A stretch of 64,000 nt of DNA from Flavobacteriales bacterium. GTDB taxonomy: Bacteria; Bacteroidota; Bacteroidia; Flavobacteriales_D; Sanyastnellaceae. The DNA is taken from positions 310,001 through 374,000 of the forward strand of contig JAIXWX010000034.1 of assembly GCA_027491075.1 (NCBI GenBank), written 5' to 3'. This document shows positions 50,838 through 59,402 of this stretch, one piece after another (the first letter of the stretch is position 1; every line of letters begins with the position of its first letter). Made by a program: the position numbers and the translations under genes. Under the pieces are notes generated by a model. That model did not search any database. It was not told where the DNA came from and saw only the letters and a list, made by a program, of their open reading frames with translations.

Positions 50838-52241
50838 TTAAGAATTACGTCCAGACACGAGCTCGATGTAAACCAAGTCGTTTTTAATGTCCGGATAGTA
50901 TTCTTCCAATTCTTCTAGCCCTTCTGGTGAGTTGGCATGAAGTCGCAAGAGAAGATCCCTTGCTTCTTCTATTCTTTGCGCAGCGAATAAATACGCCACT
51001 TTGCGATAACCCAGATCATTGCTCTGGGGATTCTTCTGCCATCCTTCGTTTATGACTTGAAGTGCTCCTGAAAATTCTTTTTTCAGGAAAAAAACATCGC
51101 TATGATCTAACCATACATCTTCATTGTCAGGAAAGCGGATTACCAAACTTTCGGTGATGGCTTCTGCTTCTGCAATGTGACCTCTTTTCTTAAAAATTTC
51201 TACAAGAAAAAGAGGATAATCAGGATTATCGGGTTCGAGTTCTATTGCTCGCTCGATATACGTGATGGCCTCGGAGGTCTTATCTTGAAGATCTAATACT
51301 ACGCCGATTCCTAAAAAAGCATCCGCGTAATACTCGTCTAATTGTATCGATTTTCTATAATAAAATAACGCCTTGTCATACTCCTCTAATTTCTCAAAGC
51401 ATTCTCCAACATGACAATAAATGGGAGATTGTGGTGGCTCAAAGGCGTAGGATTCTTCGAAAACATGAATGGCCTCTACATAGCGCTCTAGTTTGAAAAG
51501 TGCGTGTGCCTTATTGTAGTATGCAGGTGCAAAGTCATCTTGTATTGCCAAACAATAGTCGTATGCGTCAATACTTTCTTCGAGTTTTTCTATTTTCTGA
51601 TATGCATTTCCCAAGTTGTACCAACCAGGAAAGCTGTATGGATGTTTTTCAATAAATGCGAGATAGTACCTAATTGCTTCTTCCATCCGCTCTGCGGTGT
51701 CAAAACAATAGGCCAACTCGTACATCAAGGTTTCATTATCCGGAGTCTTGATTAAAGCTTCTTGTAAGGTATCAATCGCTTTGTCAAAACGATCCATGTT
51801 TTCGTATTCAAGAGCTATTTCCAAGTAAATCTCTTCTTCCATTTCCTCTCCGCCCATTTCAAGTGCTTTCTTGAACAACTCGATGGCTTGCTTGTGCTCG
51901 CGCAATTGACTGTATATGGAAGCCATAGTCAAAAGAACCTCTTGATTACGGGGTTCAAACTTCTCTAATATCTTTAGACGATTAAGAGCCTTGGTTAAAC
52001 GGCCCATGCCTGCGAGGATTTGACTCTCTCGAAGCATCAATGCAGTATTCTCTGGGAAAAGCGTGTATGCATATGAAATAACATGCAGCGCTTGATTGAA
52101 TTTATTGTTATCGCAATAATAGTCGACGATTCCTTCGAACTCTTCGATATCGAAATACCAAGATTCATCATTCGCCAGCATTTTCTCATATCTGTTCACC
52201 AACTCTTCCGCATTATGCTGGTCGCGGTCTTCTTCATTCAT
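50838..52241 (-). CDS. Tetratricopeptide repeat protein
   Basis: About 467 residues made almost entirely of TPR repeats, each with the W-L-G-Y-A-F-A-P-like pattern (for example YNLGNAYQKIEKLEESIDAYDYCL). Around ten repeats run from about residue 55 to the end. No signal peptide is apparent, so it is probably cytosolic and acts as a scaffold. I prefer ATG 52241 over the GTG two codons upstream. A -7 box lies 23 bases before it. Confidence 0.85.
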   Translation of the reverse strand: MNEEDRDQHNAEELVNRYEKMLANDESWYFDIEEFEGIVDYYCDNNKFNQALHVISYAYTLFPENTALMLRESQILAGMGRLTKALNRLKILEKFEPRNQEVLLTMASIYSQLREHKQAIELFKKALEMGGEEMEEEIYLEIALEYENMDRFDKAIDTLQEALIKTPDNETLMYELAYCFDTAERMEEAIRYYLAFIEKHPYSFPGWYNLGNAYQKIEKLEESIDAYDYCLAIQDDFAPAYYNKAHALFKLERYVEAIHVFEESYAFEPPQSPIYCHVGECFEKLEEYDKALFYYRKSIQLDEYYADAFLGIGVVLDLQDKTSEAITYIERAIELEPDNPDYPLFLVEIFKKRGHIAEAEAITESLVIRFPDNEDVWLDHSDVFFLKKEFSGALQVINEGWQKNPQSNDLGYRKVAYLFAAQRIEEARDLLLRLHANSPEGLEELEEYYPDIKNDLVYIELVSGRNS

Positions 52242-52264
52242 AGGCACAATAAGTATCTATAAAT

Positions 52265-52272
52265 CAAAGATA
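52265..52272 (-). promoter_or_regulatory. -7 box (TATCTTTG) for the TPR gene
   Basis: A perfect TAnnTTTG box 23 bases before the ATG at 52241, in the 126-base gap downstream of the YdcF-type gene. That gap otherwise shows only a T-rich run, with no hairpin or gene. Confidence 0.5.
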
Positions 52273-52367
52273 CTATTTTTTTTTTCAGAGGAAAAGTGGC
52301 CGATTTCAATTATTAACAGGTTTTCAATAGCGAGTAGCGAATTTTTGATCAAATAAATTACTCTATG

Positions 52368-53006
52368 CTAGTATTTTATGGCGTAGTAAAGAAGCTTAAT
52401 GTATTCGTTGTTGGTGTAAATCAATCCTGATTCACTCTGCCACCATGCATTGGGATCGTAGTCCGAATTAGCACGAGCATGATAGAAGCTCTTTATTCCT
52501 TGGTCAAGAAGCACCTTTTCCATGGTTTTCCGTACCCTTCTTAGGTGATAATTGCTGCTAATAATGGTCACCTCTGAGAGGTTCTTTTCCTTGCAAAAAG
52601 CGAGAATCTGTTGCGCCTCTTCTTTAGTAGATGTTGCTCCTGGCATGGCAGTTATTCTATTTCCATCTATTCCTTTCGCTACCATAAAGTGTTTGGTCAA
52701 TTCTGCTTCAAACATGGCCGTATCAAATGCCAATAATTGATGTGGAGTATTTCCACCTGTGGTTAGAAATGTTGCATTAGGAAAAGAATTGCCTACGTCA
52801 ATGGCTGCCAAGCCTCTGTCATAGCTATCACCTCCAAGTACTACAAATAATGGTGTTTCTGTTAATGGATCTTGTGCAACCAGATAATTTCCCATGCCGC
52901 GGAGAATGGGACGGTGAAAGATGAGCAATACAACTGCGATCAATCCGATGCTTATGAAGAAGTATACCGTTCTTCTAAACCACTTTTTTTGCCAGAGCTT
53001 TTTCAT
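52368..53006 (-). CDS. YdcF/SanA/ElyC family protein (DUF218)
   Basis: The 212-residue protein has an N-terminal membrane helix (VYFFISIGLIAVVLLIF) and a DUF218 domain (LFVVLGGDSYDRGLAAIDVGNSFPNATFLTTGG and TITAMPGATSTKEEAQ approximated). SanA and ElyC relate to envelope integrity and vancomycin resistance at high temperature. I start at ATG 53006 because it overlaps the upstream stop as ATGA; a 14-codon-longer frame exists. Confidence 0.85.
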   Translation of the reverse strand: MKKLWQKKWFRRTVYFFISIGLIAVVLLIFHRPILRGMGNYLVAQDPLTETPLFVVLGGDSYDRGLAAIDVGNSFPNATFLTTGGNTPHQLLAFDTAMFEAELTKHFMVAKGIDGNRITAMPGATSTKEEAQQILAFCKEKNLSEVTIISSNYHLRRVRKTMEKVLLDQGIKSFYHARANSDYDPNAWWQSESGLIYTNNEYIKLLYYAIKY

Positions 53007-53887
53007 TTGTTTTCTATAGTTATAGGTTTGAGCCAAGGAGCAAGACAAGCGAGCGTATCTATTTTTTCTGTGGGATAACCAATACTGCCAAGCGCTGTCT
53101 TCGCGTTTTCTAAACTGCGAAGGTTGAAATTATAGTTGTTATTCCACTCGGTAGCGTGCAGCCAAGATCTGGATTCTGTTTCAGTCATCTCGAATCGACG
53201 CATCAATTGCTGTGGAGTAAGCTTACTTTCTTTGAATTGAATGCAGCTCGGAATCATCAAATCCAATACTGCTTTTATTTCTTTTTCTTTATGAAGTAGA
53301 CTATTGTTTTCTGCAACTATCAAGAATCCAGACCATGGTGCTTGAAACTCACCAATCAATCGAACGCTTCTATCTTTTACAAAAGGCCGAGTCATGAATT
53401 TCTCCCAGTAAAACACATCACTTTTTTTAGAAATCAGTGCATCAATACCGCCGTGCAAGCTTTGTATAACTTGAAATTGATTTTCGTCGATGCGGATTCC
53501 TCGCTTTCGGGCGTGAACCATGGCCATTAAATGACTGCCGGATCCAAAGCGGGATACTGCATATCGCAAGGATTGTTGTTGATCTAATTCATTCAGTGGA
53601 TTGTCAAAACCGGTATAAATTCCCCAAACCAAAGGCGATTCTATATACGTCTTAACGATGGTAGCTTTCAATCCTTGAGAAACAGCACTGGTATAGCCTT
53701 CGGTTAGAAGGATAGCCATATCGAGTTCACCTCGAGAGAGTGCGGCTGTCATGGCACCGGTACCGCCCGCATAGAATGACCATTGTACATCTATGTTTGC
53801 ACTTTCAAACAAACCGTTCTCAAGGGCAAGTTGCCATGGCAAATTAAAATGTTCTGGTACGCCGCCTATCTTGATCAATGAACTCAT
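53003..53887 (-). CDS. Periplasmic-binding-fold (NMT1/THI5-like) protein without signal peptide
   Basis: A 294-residue type II PBP-fold protein: KIGGVPEHFNLPWQLALENGLF, the GELDMAILLTEGY ligand-region, RYAVSRFGSGSHLMAMVHA. It has neither signal peptide nor lipobox, so it should be cytosolic, unlike ABC transporter binding proteins. It differs from MqnA and MqnD. Possible roles are an enzyme or a small-molecule sensor. A perfect -7 box four bases upstream predicts a leaderless transcript and supports this start. Confidence 0.75.
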   Translation of the reverse strand: MSSLIKIGGVPEHFNLPWQLALENGLFESANIDVQWSFYAGGTGAMTAALSRGELDMAILLTEGYTSAVSQGLKATIVKTYIESPLVWGIYTGFDNPLNELDQQQSLRYAVSRFGSGSHLMAMVHARKRGIRIDENQFQVIQSLHGGIDALISKKSDVFYWEKFMTRPFVKDRSVRLIGEFQAPWSGFLIVAENNSLLHKEKEIKAVLDLMIPSCIQFKESKLTPQQLMRRFEMTETESRSWLHATEWNNNYNFNLRSLENAKTALGSIGYPTEKIDTLACLAPWLKPITIENK

Positions 53888-53891
53888 GACG

Positions 53892-53899
53892 CAAAGATA
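53892..53899 (-). promoter_or_regulatory. -7 box (TATCTTTG) for the PBP-fold gene
   Basis: A perfect TAnnTTTG box that ends four bases before the ATG at 53887. It separates this two-gene unit from the VWA gene upstream. Confidence 0.5.
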
Positions 53900-53911
53900 G
53901 TTTTATGGAGA

Positions 53912-55999
53912 CTAATATGTTCCCGCGCGCTTTCTTAAAAGCCACTCGGCACTTAGTAGTAAAAGTACAATGAGCAAAAGCCAATGGAAATTGATGAGAT
54001 CATCGAGCTGTTTGTTTTCATAAGACACACTGATGATGTCTTTTCTTGCACGAATGATGTCAGCAATTTTATCCACCTCATTCTCTGAAAGTAGTTGACC
54101 ATCGTTTTCGTTGGCTAGTTGTTGGAGCATGCGATGATCGGCTACAAGGTTTGTTAGTTCTGCCTGTAAAGGACTCACGCTAAATTCTCCGTTTTCTTTA
54201 AGCGTTAGGCCTTCACTTACAGTGGTGGCGAGGTAACGATAATTTCCAACGGGTAGACTTCCTGCATTGAGCTTATAACGTCCATCTGTGGTGCTGAAAG
54301 CGAAAGAAAATTCTTTTCCGGTTTCATCGGTAATGCTCATTTTTATTTCCTTATCCAGTATGGGTTCGTAGGAAGCATTGTAAAGTTCAGCATTAAATAC
54401 AATCGCTTCATTCTCGGCAAAATCTCCAGCACCCGTGACGCGGAACAACGATTTGTCTTCTTTGGCAGCTAAGTATTGAACCATTTTGGTGATCAATGCA
54501 TCGAAATTTTCATGTGACTCAAATTGCCGGAAAGCACTGATGCGCCAGCGCCAAACTCCTTCTCCAGCGATAAGCCCAACTTTAGTTTCGTTTATGCGAT
54601 TAAAGGCAATAAGTGGCTTACCAGTGAGTATTTGCCCAACACGCTGTTGAACAAAAATCGAAGCACCATTGCTGTTGGAAAATGATCCAAAAGGGATAGA
54701 GAGTGGCGGTAAATTTTGAATCAACCCTTCGGTCACTTCATCGGTTTGAAAAAGAGTAAAGCCTTCCATCAATGAAGAATACACTTCTGTTGAAGTAGTC
54801 CTATAGTCGTTGAGGGCAAAACCAGTATTGAGCTCATTGAATGTTCGAAAATCTGTATTAGCTCCCCAAATGAATAATGAATTAATTCCACCGTTAAGGG
54901 CATTTTTAACGAGGGTTGAGCCCTGCCCATTCATTGAAGGAAGTTGATGAAAAATAACCAAATTGTATTCAGAGAGATTCCCAGAAAAATTTGAAGCGAG
55001 CTTTGTATCTACTGAGTAAGCATCGTTATTGGAAATGGCTTCACGCAAGGCATTTACATCGGGATGAGGCGATGCCGCTAATAGTAGTACTTTTTGGCGG
55101 CTATCGAGCACATCGATAAAAAAGTCTTTTCGGTTATTCAGTATAGTTAATTCGTTGGAAACAGAAGTAACCTGCAGGGTATATTTCTGTAGTCCAATAG
55201 AAGTAGCTTCTTGGAAGATTTCTAGATTCTTAAATGAACGATCTCCAGAGAAGGTGATGCTTTCGCTAAATACAACGTTTCCTTTGGTGGATAGCGTCAC
55301 ATTGACCGTTTCTCCCGCCGTCTTTCTTCCTTCAATAGTTACGGCTATTGGAAAGCGGTTATTGAGATATGCGAGGCGATTCGCATTGACCTCACGAATG
55401 AGAACATCTCGATAGACGGTGGTATCACCCAAAGCAATGGTATATACCGGTGCATTGAGTTTTTGATAGCCGTAGAGAGGATTGCTCCCTTTGTTGTAAA
55501 TTCCATCAGAGGCGAGAACGAGTGCTCCAAGATTTCTTCCGCTGTAGTTGTTGGCAAGTGTGCGAAACAATGCCGTGAAGTCTGTTTGTTTTTCATTGAA
55601 GGAAATACTGTCTAGACCTTCGCTAACTTGATGACCGAATGCATATTCAACTACTTCATAATCGTCGCCCAATTGCTCTTTAACTTTGCGAAGTTTCGCG
55701 AGATATTCATTTTTATAGTATTCTGTTTTTCCTGTTGCTCCTATACTTTCAGAATTGTCTTGAGCAATAACGATGATAGGTTTTTCAACCTCGCGATCGA
55801 TCGTTTTTATCAAAGGTTTTAGCAAGAAAAAGCAAAGAACTGTAATTGCGCTAAATCGCAGTGCACCCAATAGGCCTGCTAGCCGACTACCATAAGTTCG
55901 GTTAAATTTATCTCTGAAATACAGCGCGCCCGCATAAACCAAGCCCGCGAGCATACAGAGAGTTATGAACCAAATAGGATATTCGGTAATGATAGACAA
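53912..55999 (-). CDS. VWA-like membrane protein
   Basis: The 695-residue protein has two N-terminal membrane helices (about 8-24 and 45-62), a VWA-type domain with a MIDAS-like DNSES motif (residues about 80-84) and a long periplasmic or extracytoplasmic part, then a C-terminal membrane helix (HWLLLIVLLLLSAEWLL). The shape recalls BatA-type or Bacteroidetes-specific aerotolerance proteins, with glutamine amidotransferase-like region around ASPHPDVNALREAI. The role is unknown. It follows fabG in the long minus-strand operon. Confidence 0.7.
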   Translation of the reverse strand: MSIITEYPIWFITLCMLAGLVYAGALYFRDKFNRTYGSRLAGLLGALRFSAITVLCFFLLKPLIKTIDREVEKPIIVIAQDNSESIGATGKTEYYKNEYLAKLRKVKEQLGDDYEVVEYAFGHQVSEGLDSISFNEKQTDFTALFRTLANNYSGRNLGALVLASDGIYNKGSNPLYGYQKLNAPVYTIALGDTTVYRDVLIREVNANRLAYLNNRFPIAVTIEGRKTAGETVNVTLSTKGNVVFSESITFSGDRSFKNLEIFQEATSIGLQKYTLQVTSVSNELTILNNRKDFFIDVLDSRQKVLLLAASPHPDVNALREAISNNDAYSVDTKLASNFSGNLSEYNLVIFHQLPSMNGQGSTLVKNALNGGINSLFIWGANTDFRTFNELNTGFALNDYRTTSTEVYSSLMEGFTLFQTDEVTEGLIQNLPPLSIPFGSFSNSNGASIFVQQRVGQILTGKPLIAFNRINETKVGLIAGEGVWRWRISAFRQFESHENFDALITKMVQYLAAKEDKSLFRVTGAGDFAENEAIVFNAELYNASYEPILDKEIKMSITDETGKEFSFAFSTTDGRYKLNAGSLPVGNYRYLATTVSEGLTLKENGEFSVSPLQAELTNLVADHRMLQQLANENDGQLLSENEVDKIADIIRARKDIISVSYENKQLDDLINFHWLLLIVLLLLSAEWLLRKRAGTY

Positions 56000-56020
56000 T
56001 GGGTATTCTCCTTTATTCGA

Positions 56021-56764
56021 TTACATCAACATTCCACCGCAAACATGAAGCGTTTGACCCGTTACGTAAGCGCTCATATCACTGGCAAGAAAGAGCGTCG
56101 CATTGGCGACATCCTCTGCGCTACCGCCTCTTTTGAGCGGAATGGCATCGCGCCATTGCTGAACTACTTTTTCATCCAATGCGCCAGTCATTTCAGTTTC
56201 AATGAATCCTGGAGCAATGGCGTTGCAACGAATGTTTCTCGAGCCTAACTCGGCCGCAACACTTTTAGTGAAGCCAATGATTCCTGCTTTTGATGCAGCA
56301 TAATTGGCTTGGCCAGCATTTCCTTTTACGCCTACTACAGAAGACATATTGATGATGCTTCCGCTGCGTGCCTTCAGCATGGGTTTGATAACAGCTTTAG
56401 TCAGGTTAAAAACAGATTTTAAATTGACATCCATGATTTCATCCCATTGCTCTTCGGTCATGCGCATCAATAAATTGTCGCGCGTTATTCCTGCATTGTT
56501 TACAAGAATATCTACTGTTCCAAATTCTTTTACCACCTCATCAATGAGAGCGTGCGCAGCTTCAAAATTGGAAGCATCGCTTTTATATCCTTTAGCCTTT
56601 CCGCCTTTGGCTGCGAGTTCTGCCTCCAATGCTCGTGCTTTCTCTTCAGAAGAGGCATAAGTGAAGATAACTGTAGCACCTTCCGCAATGAATTTTTCTG
56701 CTATTCCTTTTCCGATTCCTCTAGAGGCTCCGGTGATGATGGCAACTTTTCCTTGTAGTAGCAT
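56021..56764 (-). CDS. fabG: 3-oxoacyl-ACP reductase FabG
   Basis: The 247-residue SDR has the NADP motif TGASRGIGKGIAE, the NNAG motif (residues 89-92), and catalytic S142, Y155, K159 (SSVVGVKG...YAASKAG). The C-terminal GQTLHVCGGMLM ending is typical of FabG. It reduces 3-oxoacyl-ACP in fatty acid synthesis. The start is ATG 56764, 23 bases after the Fe-S gene's stop. Confidence 0.93.
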   Translation of the reverse strand: MLLQGKVAIITGASRGIGKGIAEKFIAEGATVIFTYASSEEKARALEAELAAKGGKAKGYKSDASNFEAAHALIDEVVKEFGTVDILVNNAGITRDNLLMRMTEEQWDEIMDVNLKSVFNLTKAVIKPMLKARSGSIINMSSVVGVKGNAGQANYAASKAGIIGFTKSVAAELGSRNIRCNAIAPGFIETEMTGALDEKVVQQWRDAIPLKRGGSAEDVANATLFLASDMSAYVTGQTLHVCGGMLM

Positions 56765-56787
56765 ATGATCGGTAATTATTTTTATTG

Positions 56788-57582
56788 TTAAGAGTTAAGT
56801 TGTCCGGCTATGAGTTCAGCGATATCTTTCACCACCACCTCTGCTTCTTTTTCGAAGTGCTTAATGCCATCGGTCATCATGGTATTGCAGAACGGACATC
56901 CTGTTGCAATTACAGAAGCTTTGGTTTCAAGGGCATCCTCTGTGCGCTCAATATTCACTTCTTTATTTCCAGGTTCAGCTTCTTTAAACATTTGTGCTCC
57001 ACCTGCGCCGCAACAAAGGCCTTTTGCTCGTGAACGCTTCATCTCAACAAGATCTGCGTCCAATTCTGAGAGCAACTCTCTTGGTGCTTCGTACACATTG
57101 TTTCCTCTTCCGAGATAACATGGATCATGGAAGGTGATTTTTTTGCCTTGAAATTCGCCCCCGTCTTTCAACTGGATGCGTCCTTCTCGAATAAGAGAAT
57201 TGATGAGTTCACTGTGGTGAACGACATCATAGCTGCCCCCTAATTGTGGATATTCATTTTTAATGGTGTTGAAGCAGTGAGGACAGCCAGTGACTATTTT
57301 TTTTACCTCATATGCATTCAATACCTGGATGTTTTGCATGGCCATCATCTGGAAAAGCAACTCATTGCCTGCGCGCTTAGCTGGATCTCCCGTGCATGAT
57401 TCCTCTTCACCCAGAATCGCAAAGGATATTTGACAGTGATGGAGAATTTTTGCTATTGAAGCAGTTATTTTTTTTGCGCGATCATCAAAACTTCCAGCAC
57501 ATCCCACCCAAAACAAAATTTCAGGGGATTCTCCGGAGGCCATAAATTCAGCCATTGTGCGCACTTGAAGCTGCTGATTCAT
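56788..57582 (-). CDS. CCG-domain (Fe-S)-binding protein (heterodisulfide reductase-like)
   Basis: The 264-residue protein contains CCG-type cysteine motifs: TGCPHCFNTI, HDPCYLGRGNN, GLCCGAGGAQMF and ATGCPFCNTMM. Such domains bind a non-cubane or 4Fe-4S cluster as in HdrB, GlpC and LldE. Its natural partner is probably the 4Fe-4S membrane protein two genes upstream, since the two are commonly adjacent in Bacteroidetes. The electron donor and acceptor are not known. Confidence 0.85.
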   Translation of the reverse strand: MNQQLQVRTMAEFMASGESPEILFWVGCAGSFDDRAKKITASIAKILHHCQISFAILGEEESCTGDPAKRAGNELLFQMMAMQNIQVLNAYEVKKIVTGCPHCFNTIKNEYPQLGGSYDVVHHSELINSLIREGRIQLKDGGEFQGKKITFHDPCYLGRGNNVYEAPRELLSELDADLVEMKRSRAKGLCCGAGGAQMFKEAEPGNKEVNIERTEDALETKASVIATGCPFCNTMMTDGIKHFEKEAEVVVKDIAELIAGQLNS

Positions 57583-57594
57583 TTCATTATTTTT

Positions 57595-58026
57595 TTAATC
57601 TTGTTTAAAGACCTGAATTACCATTTCTTTTTCTACCAAATCAGTAAATTTTCCCTCAAAGCGAGTGGCTCTGACCATGTGATTATCGATCCAATGGTAG
57701 TTACCTCCTCTTGGCTTTCCAAAGATAATTCCGTGGTATTTGAATCCATTTTTCTTCAACCATCTTTCTGTCACTTCTCGATGAGCTTCAGTTCGTGAGG
57801 TAAAGAAGAAAATGATGTGTCCTTCTTCGAACCACTGGTTGCATTTTTGAAGCGCATCTGGGTAAACGCCTGCATCTTCCATGCGTTCGGGTTCCTCATT
57901 GGGGATGTCTTCACCTACTGTGCCATCAATATCAATCAAGAAATTCTTGATATGGGTAGGTAGAACTGGTGAAATTTTTTTGCCGTCCTCCTCGGCGTCT
58001 TGTAGTAAGTTGTTCATGGTTTTCAT
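57595..58026 (-). CDS. HAD-superfamily phosphatase-like protein
   Basis: The 143-residue protein carries the HAD motif I NFLIDIDGTVGED (DxDGT) and a later FFTSRTEAHREVTERW segment (motif II Thr/Ser) with K in motif III near FGKPRGG. It is a small cap-less or short-cap HAD hydrolase, and automated labels such as phosphoheptose isomerase do not fit. The ATG at 58026 overlaps the 4Fe-4S gene's stop; ATG 58038 is an alternative. It interrupts the usual Fe-S gene pair, which is odd. Confidence 0.7.
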   Translation of the reverse strand: MKTMNNLLQDAEEDGKKISPVLPTHIKNFLIDIDGTVGEDIPNEEPERMEDAGVYPDALQKCNQWFEEGHIIFFFTSRTEAHREVTERWLKKNGFKYHGIIFGKPRGGNYHWIDNHMVRATRFEGKFTDLVEKEMVIQVFKQD

Positions 58027-59336
58027 GCATTTCTCCATGCTGCGCGTTCACTTGCAGGAAATGCCCATGGCGCACCATTGTTTTCAATATTGGTAAACAT
58101 GACTTTGATGCTTTCTGGTGACTTTGATTCTTCAAGAATCAAATATCGACGCAAGTCAATAATGATTTCTAAAGGATTGATGTTTACCGGACAAGCCTGA
58201 GTGCATGCGTTGCAGGAGGTGCATGCCCAAAGTTCTTCTTCTGTGATAAAATTTCCTATGAGCGCCTTGCCATCGTCTTTCCATTCTCCTCCGTTCGCGT
58301 CCATGATTTTTCCTATTTCTTCCATCCGATCTCGCGTGTCCATCATGATTTTTCTTGGAGATAGAAGCTTGCCTGTTTGATTGGCTGGACACTCGCTGGT
58401 GCAACGACCACATTCTGTGCAGCTATACGCACCCATAAGTTGAACCCAACTTAGATCAAATACATCCTTGGCTCCAAAGCGCGCTGGTGTGGCTCCGTCG
58501 GCCGGTGCTGAGAAGGGATCAGCATTCGGATCCAACATGAGTTTTACTTCTCGCGTTACCGACTCTAAATTATCTAAATATCCTGCGGGTTGGAGTTTGC
58601 TGTAATAAGTATTAGGAAATGCTAGAATGATGTGCAAGTGCTTGCTATAAGTGATATACACCATGAAGGCAAAAATTGCCACAATGTGAAACCACCAGGT
58701 GAAGCGTTCTACAAAAATCAAAGTGGATTCACTCCATCCTTCAATCAGGGGGAGAAGTAAACTACTTACTGGATAAGATCCGACAGCAGCATAATGATCT
58801 ACACCCAATTTTTGAAGCTGTTGATCGCTCGCATTCATCAATAAAAAGGCAGACATGATAAACACTTCTGCGATGAGGATAAGATTGGCGTCGCTCTTTG
58901 GCCAACTTGTCATCTCGCGCATGTGAAAGCGTTTAATATTGATTATATTTCTTCTTGCTAGAAATACTACGCATGCTACGAGCACCAACAAAGCCAATAT
59001 TTCAAATGATGCAATTAGGAAACTATAGACAGGGCCGAGAAAAGAAAGTACTCTATGTGTTCCAAATATTCCATCAATGAGGATTTCGATGATTTCAATA
59101 TTGATGATCACAAAACCGACGTATATGAAAAGGTGCATTATAGCAGCGAGAGGTCGAGTGAACATTTTGCCTTGACCCAGCGCCACGAGAAACATGGTAT
59201 CCCAACGATCTTTTTTGTCACCTTCCAAAGAAATCTTTCTTCCCAAAAGAATATTTCTACGAACGAATCGGAAGCGCTTCACGACAAAAAAGGCGGCTAT
59301 GCTGAGCAAGATTAAAAAGGCGATTTGTGCCATCAT
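58023..59336 (-). CDS. Membrane (4Fe-4S) heterodisulfide-reductase-like protein
   Basis: A 437-residue protein with about five N-terminal membrane helices containing several His residues (MHLFIYVGF, WWFHIVAIFAF, SKHLHII), as in b-type-haem NarI-like domains, and two ferredoxin-type clusters CTECGRCTSECP and CTSCNACTQACP near residues 315 and 375. It probably passes electrons between the quinone pool and the CCG protein. The physiological substrate is unknown. Confidence 0.85.
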   Translation of the reverse strand: MMAQIAFLILLSIAAFFVVKRFRFVRRNILLGRKISLEGDKKDRWDTMFLVALGQGKMFTRPLAAIMHLFIYVGFVIINIEIIEILIDGIFGTHRVLSFLGPVYSFLIASFEILALLVLVACVVFLARRNIINIKRFHMREMTSWPKSDANLILIAEVFIMSAFLLMNASDQQLQKLGVDHYAAVGSYPVSSLLLPLIEGWSESTLIFVERFTWWFHIVAIFAFMVYITYSKHLHIILAFPNTYYSKLQPAGYLDNLESVTREVKLMLDPNADPFSAPADGATPARFGAKDVFDLSWVQLMGAYSCTECGRCTSECPANQTGKLLSPRKIMMDTRDRMEEIGKIMDANGGEWKDDGKALIGNFITEEELWACTSCNACTQACPVNINPLEIIIDLRRYLILEESKSPESIKVMFTNIENNGAPWAFPASERAAWRNA

Positions 59337-59402
59337 ACATTATCGTTTGGGATTCAAACTTACGGTCTTTTTATGAAAACAGAGAATTCAGCACTCGGTT
59401 TG

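Noticed and set aside
53003-53887. Thiamine-precursor (ThiY) or MqnA-type protein
   Set aside because: There is no signal peptide for ThiY and no MqnA/MqnD signature residues.
57595-58038. Phosphoheptose isomerase
   Set aside because: No SIS fold is present; the DxDGT motif shows a HAD-type protein.
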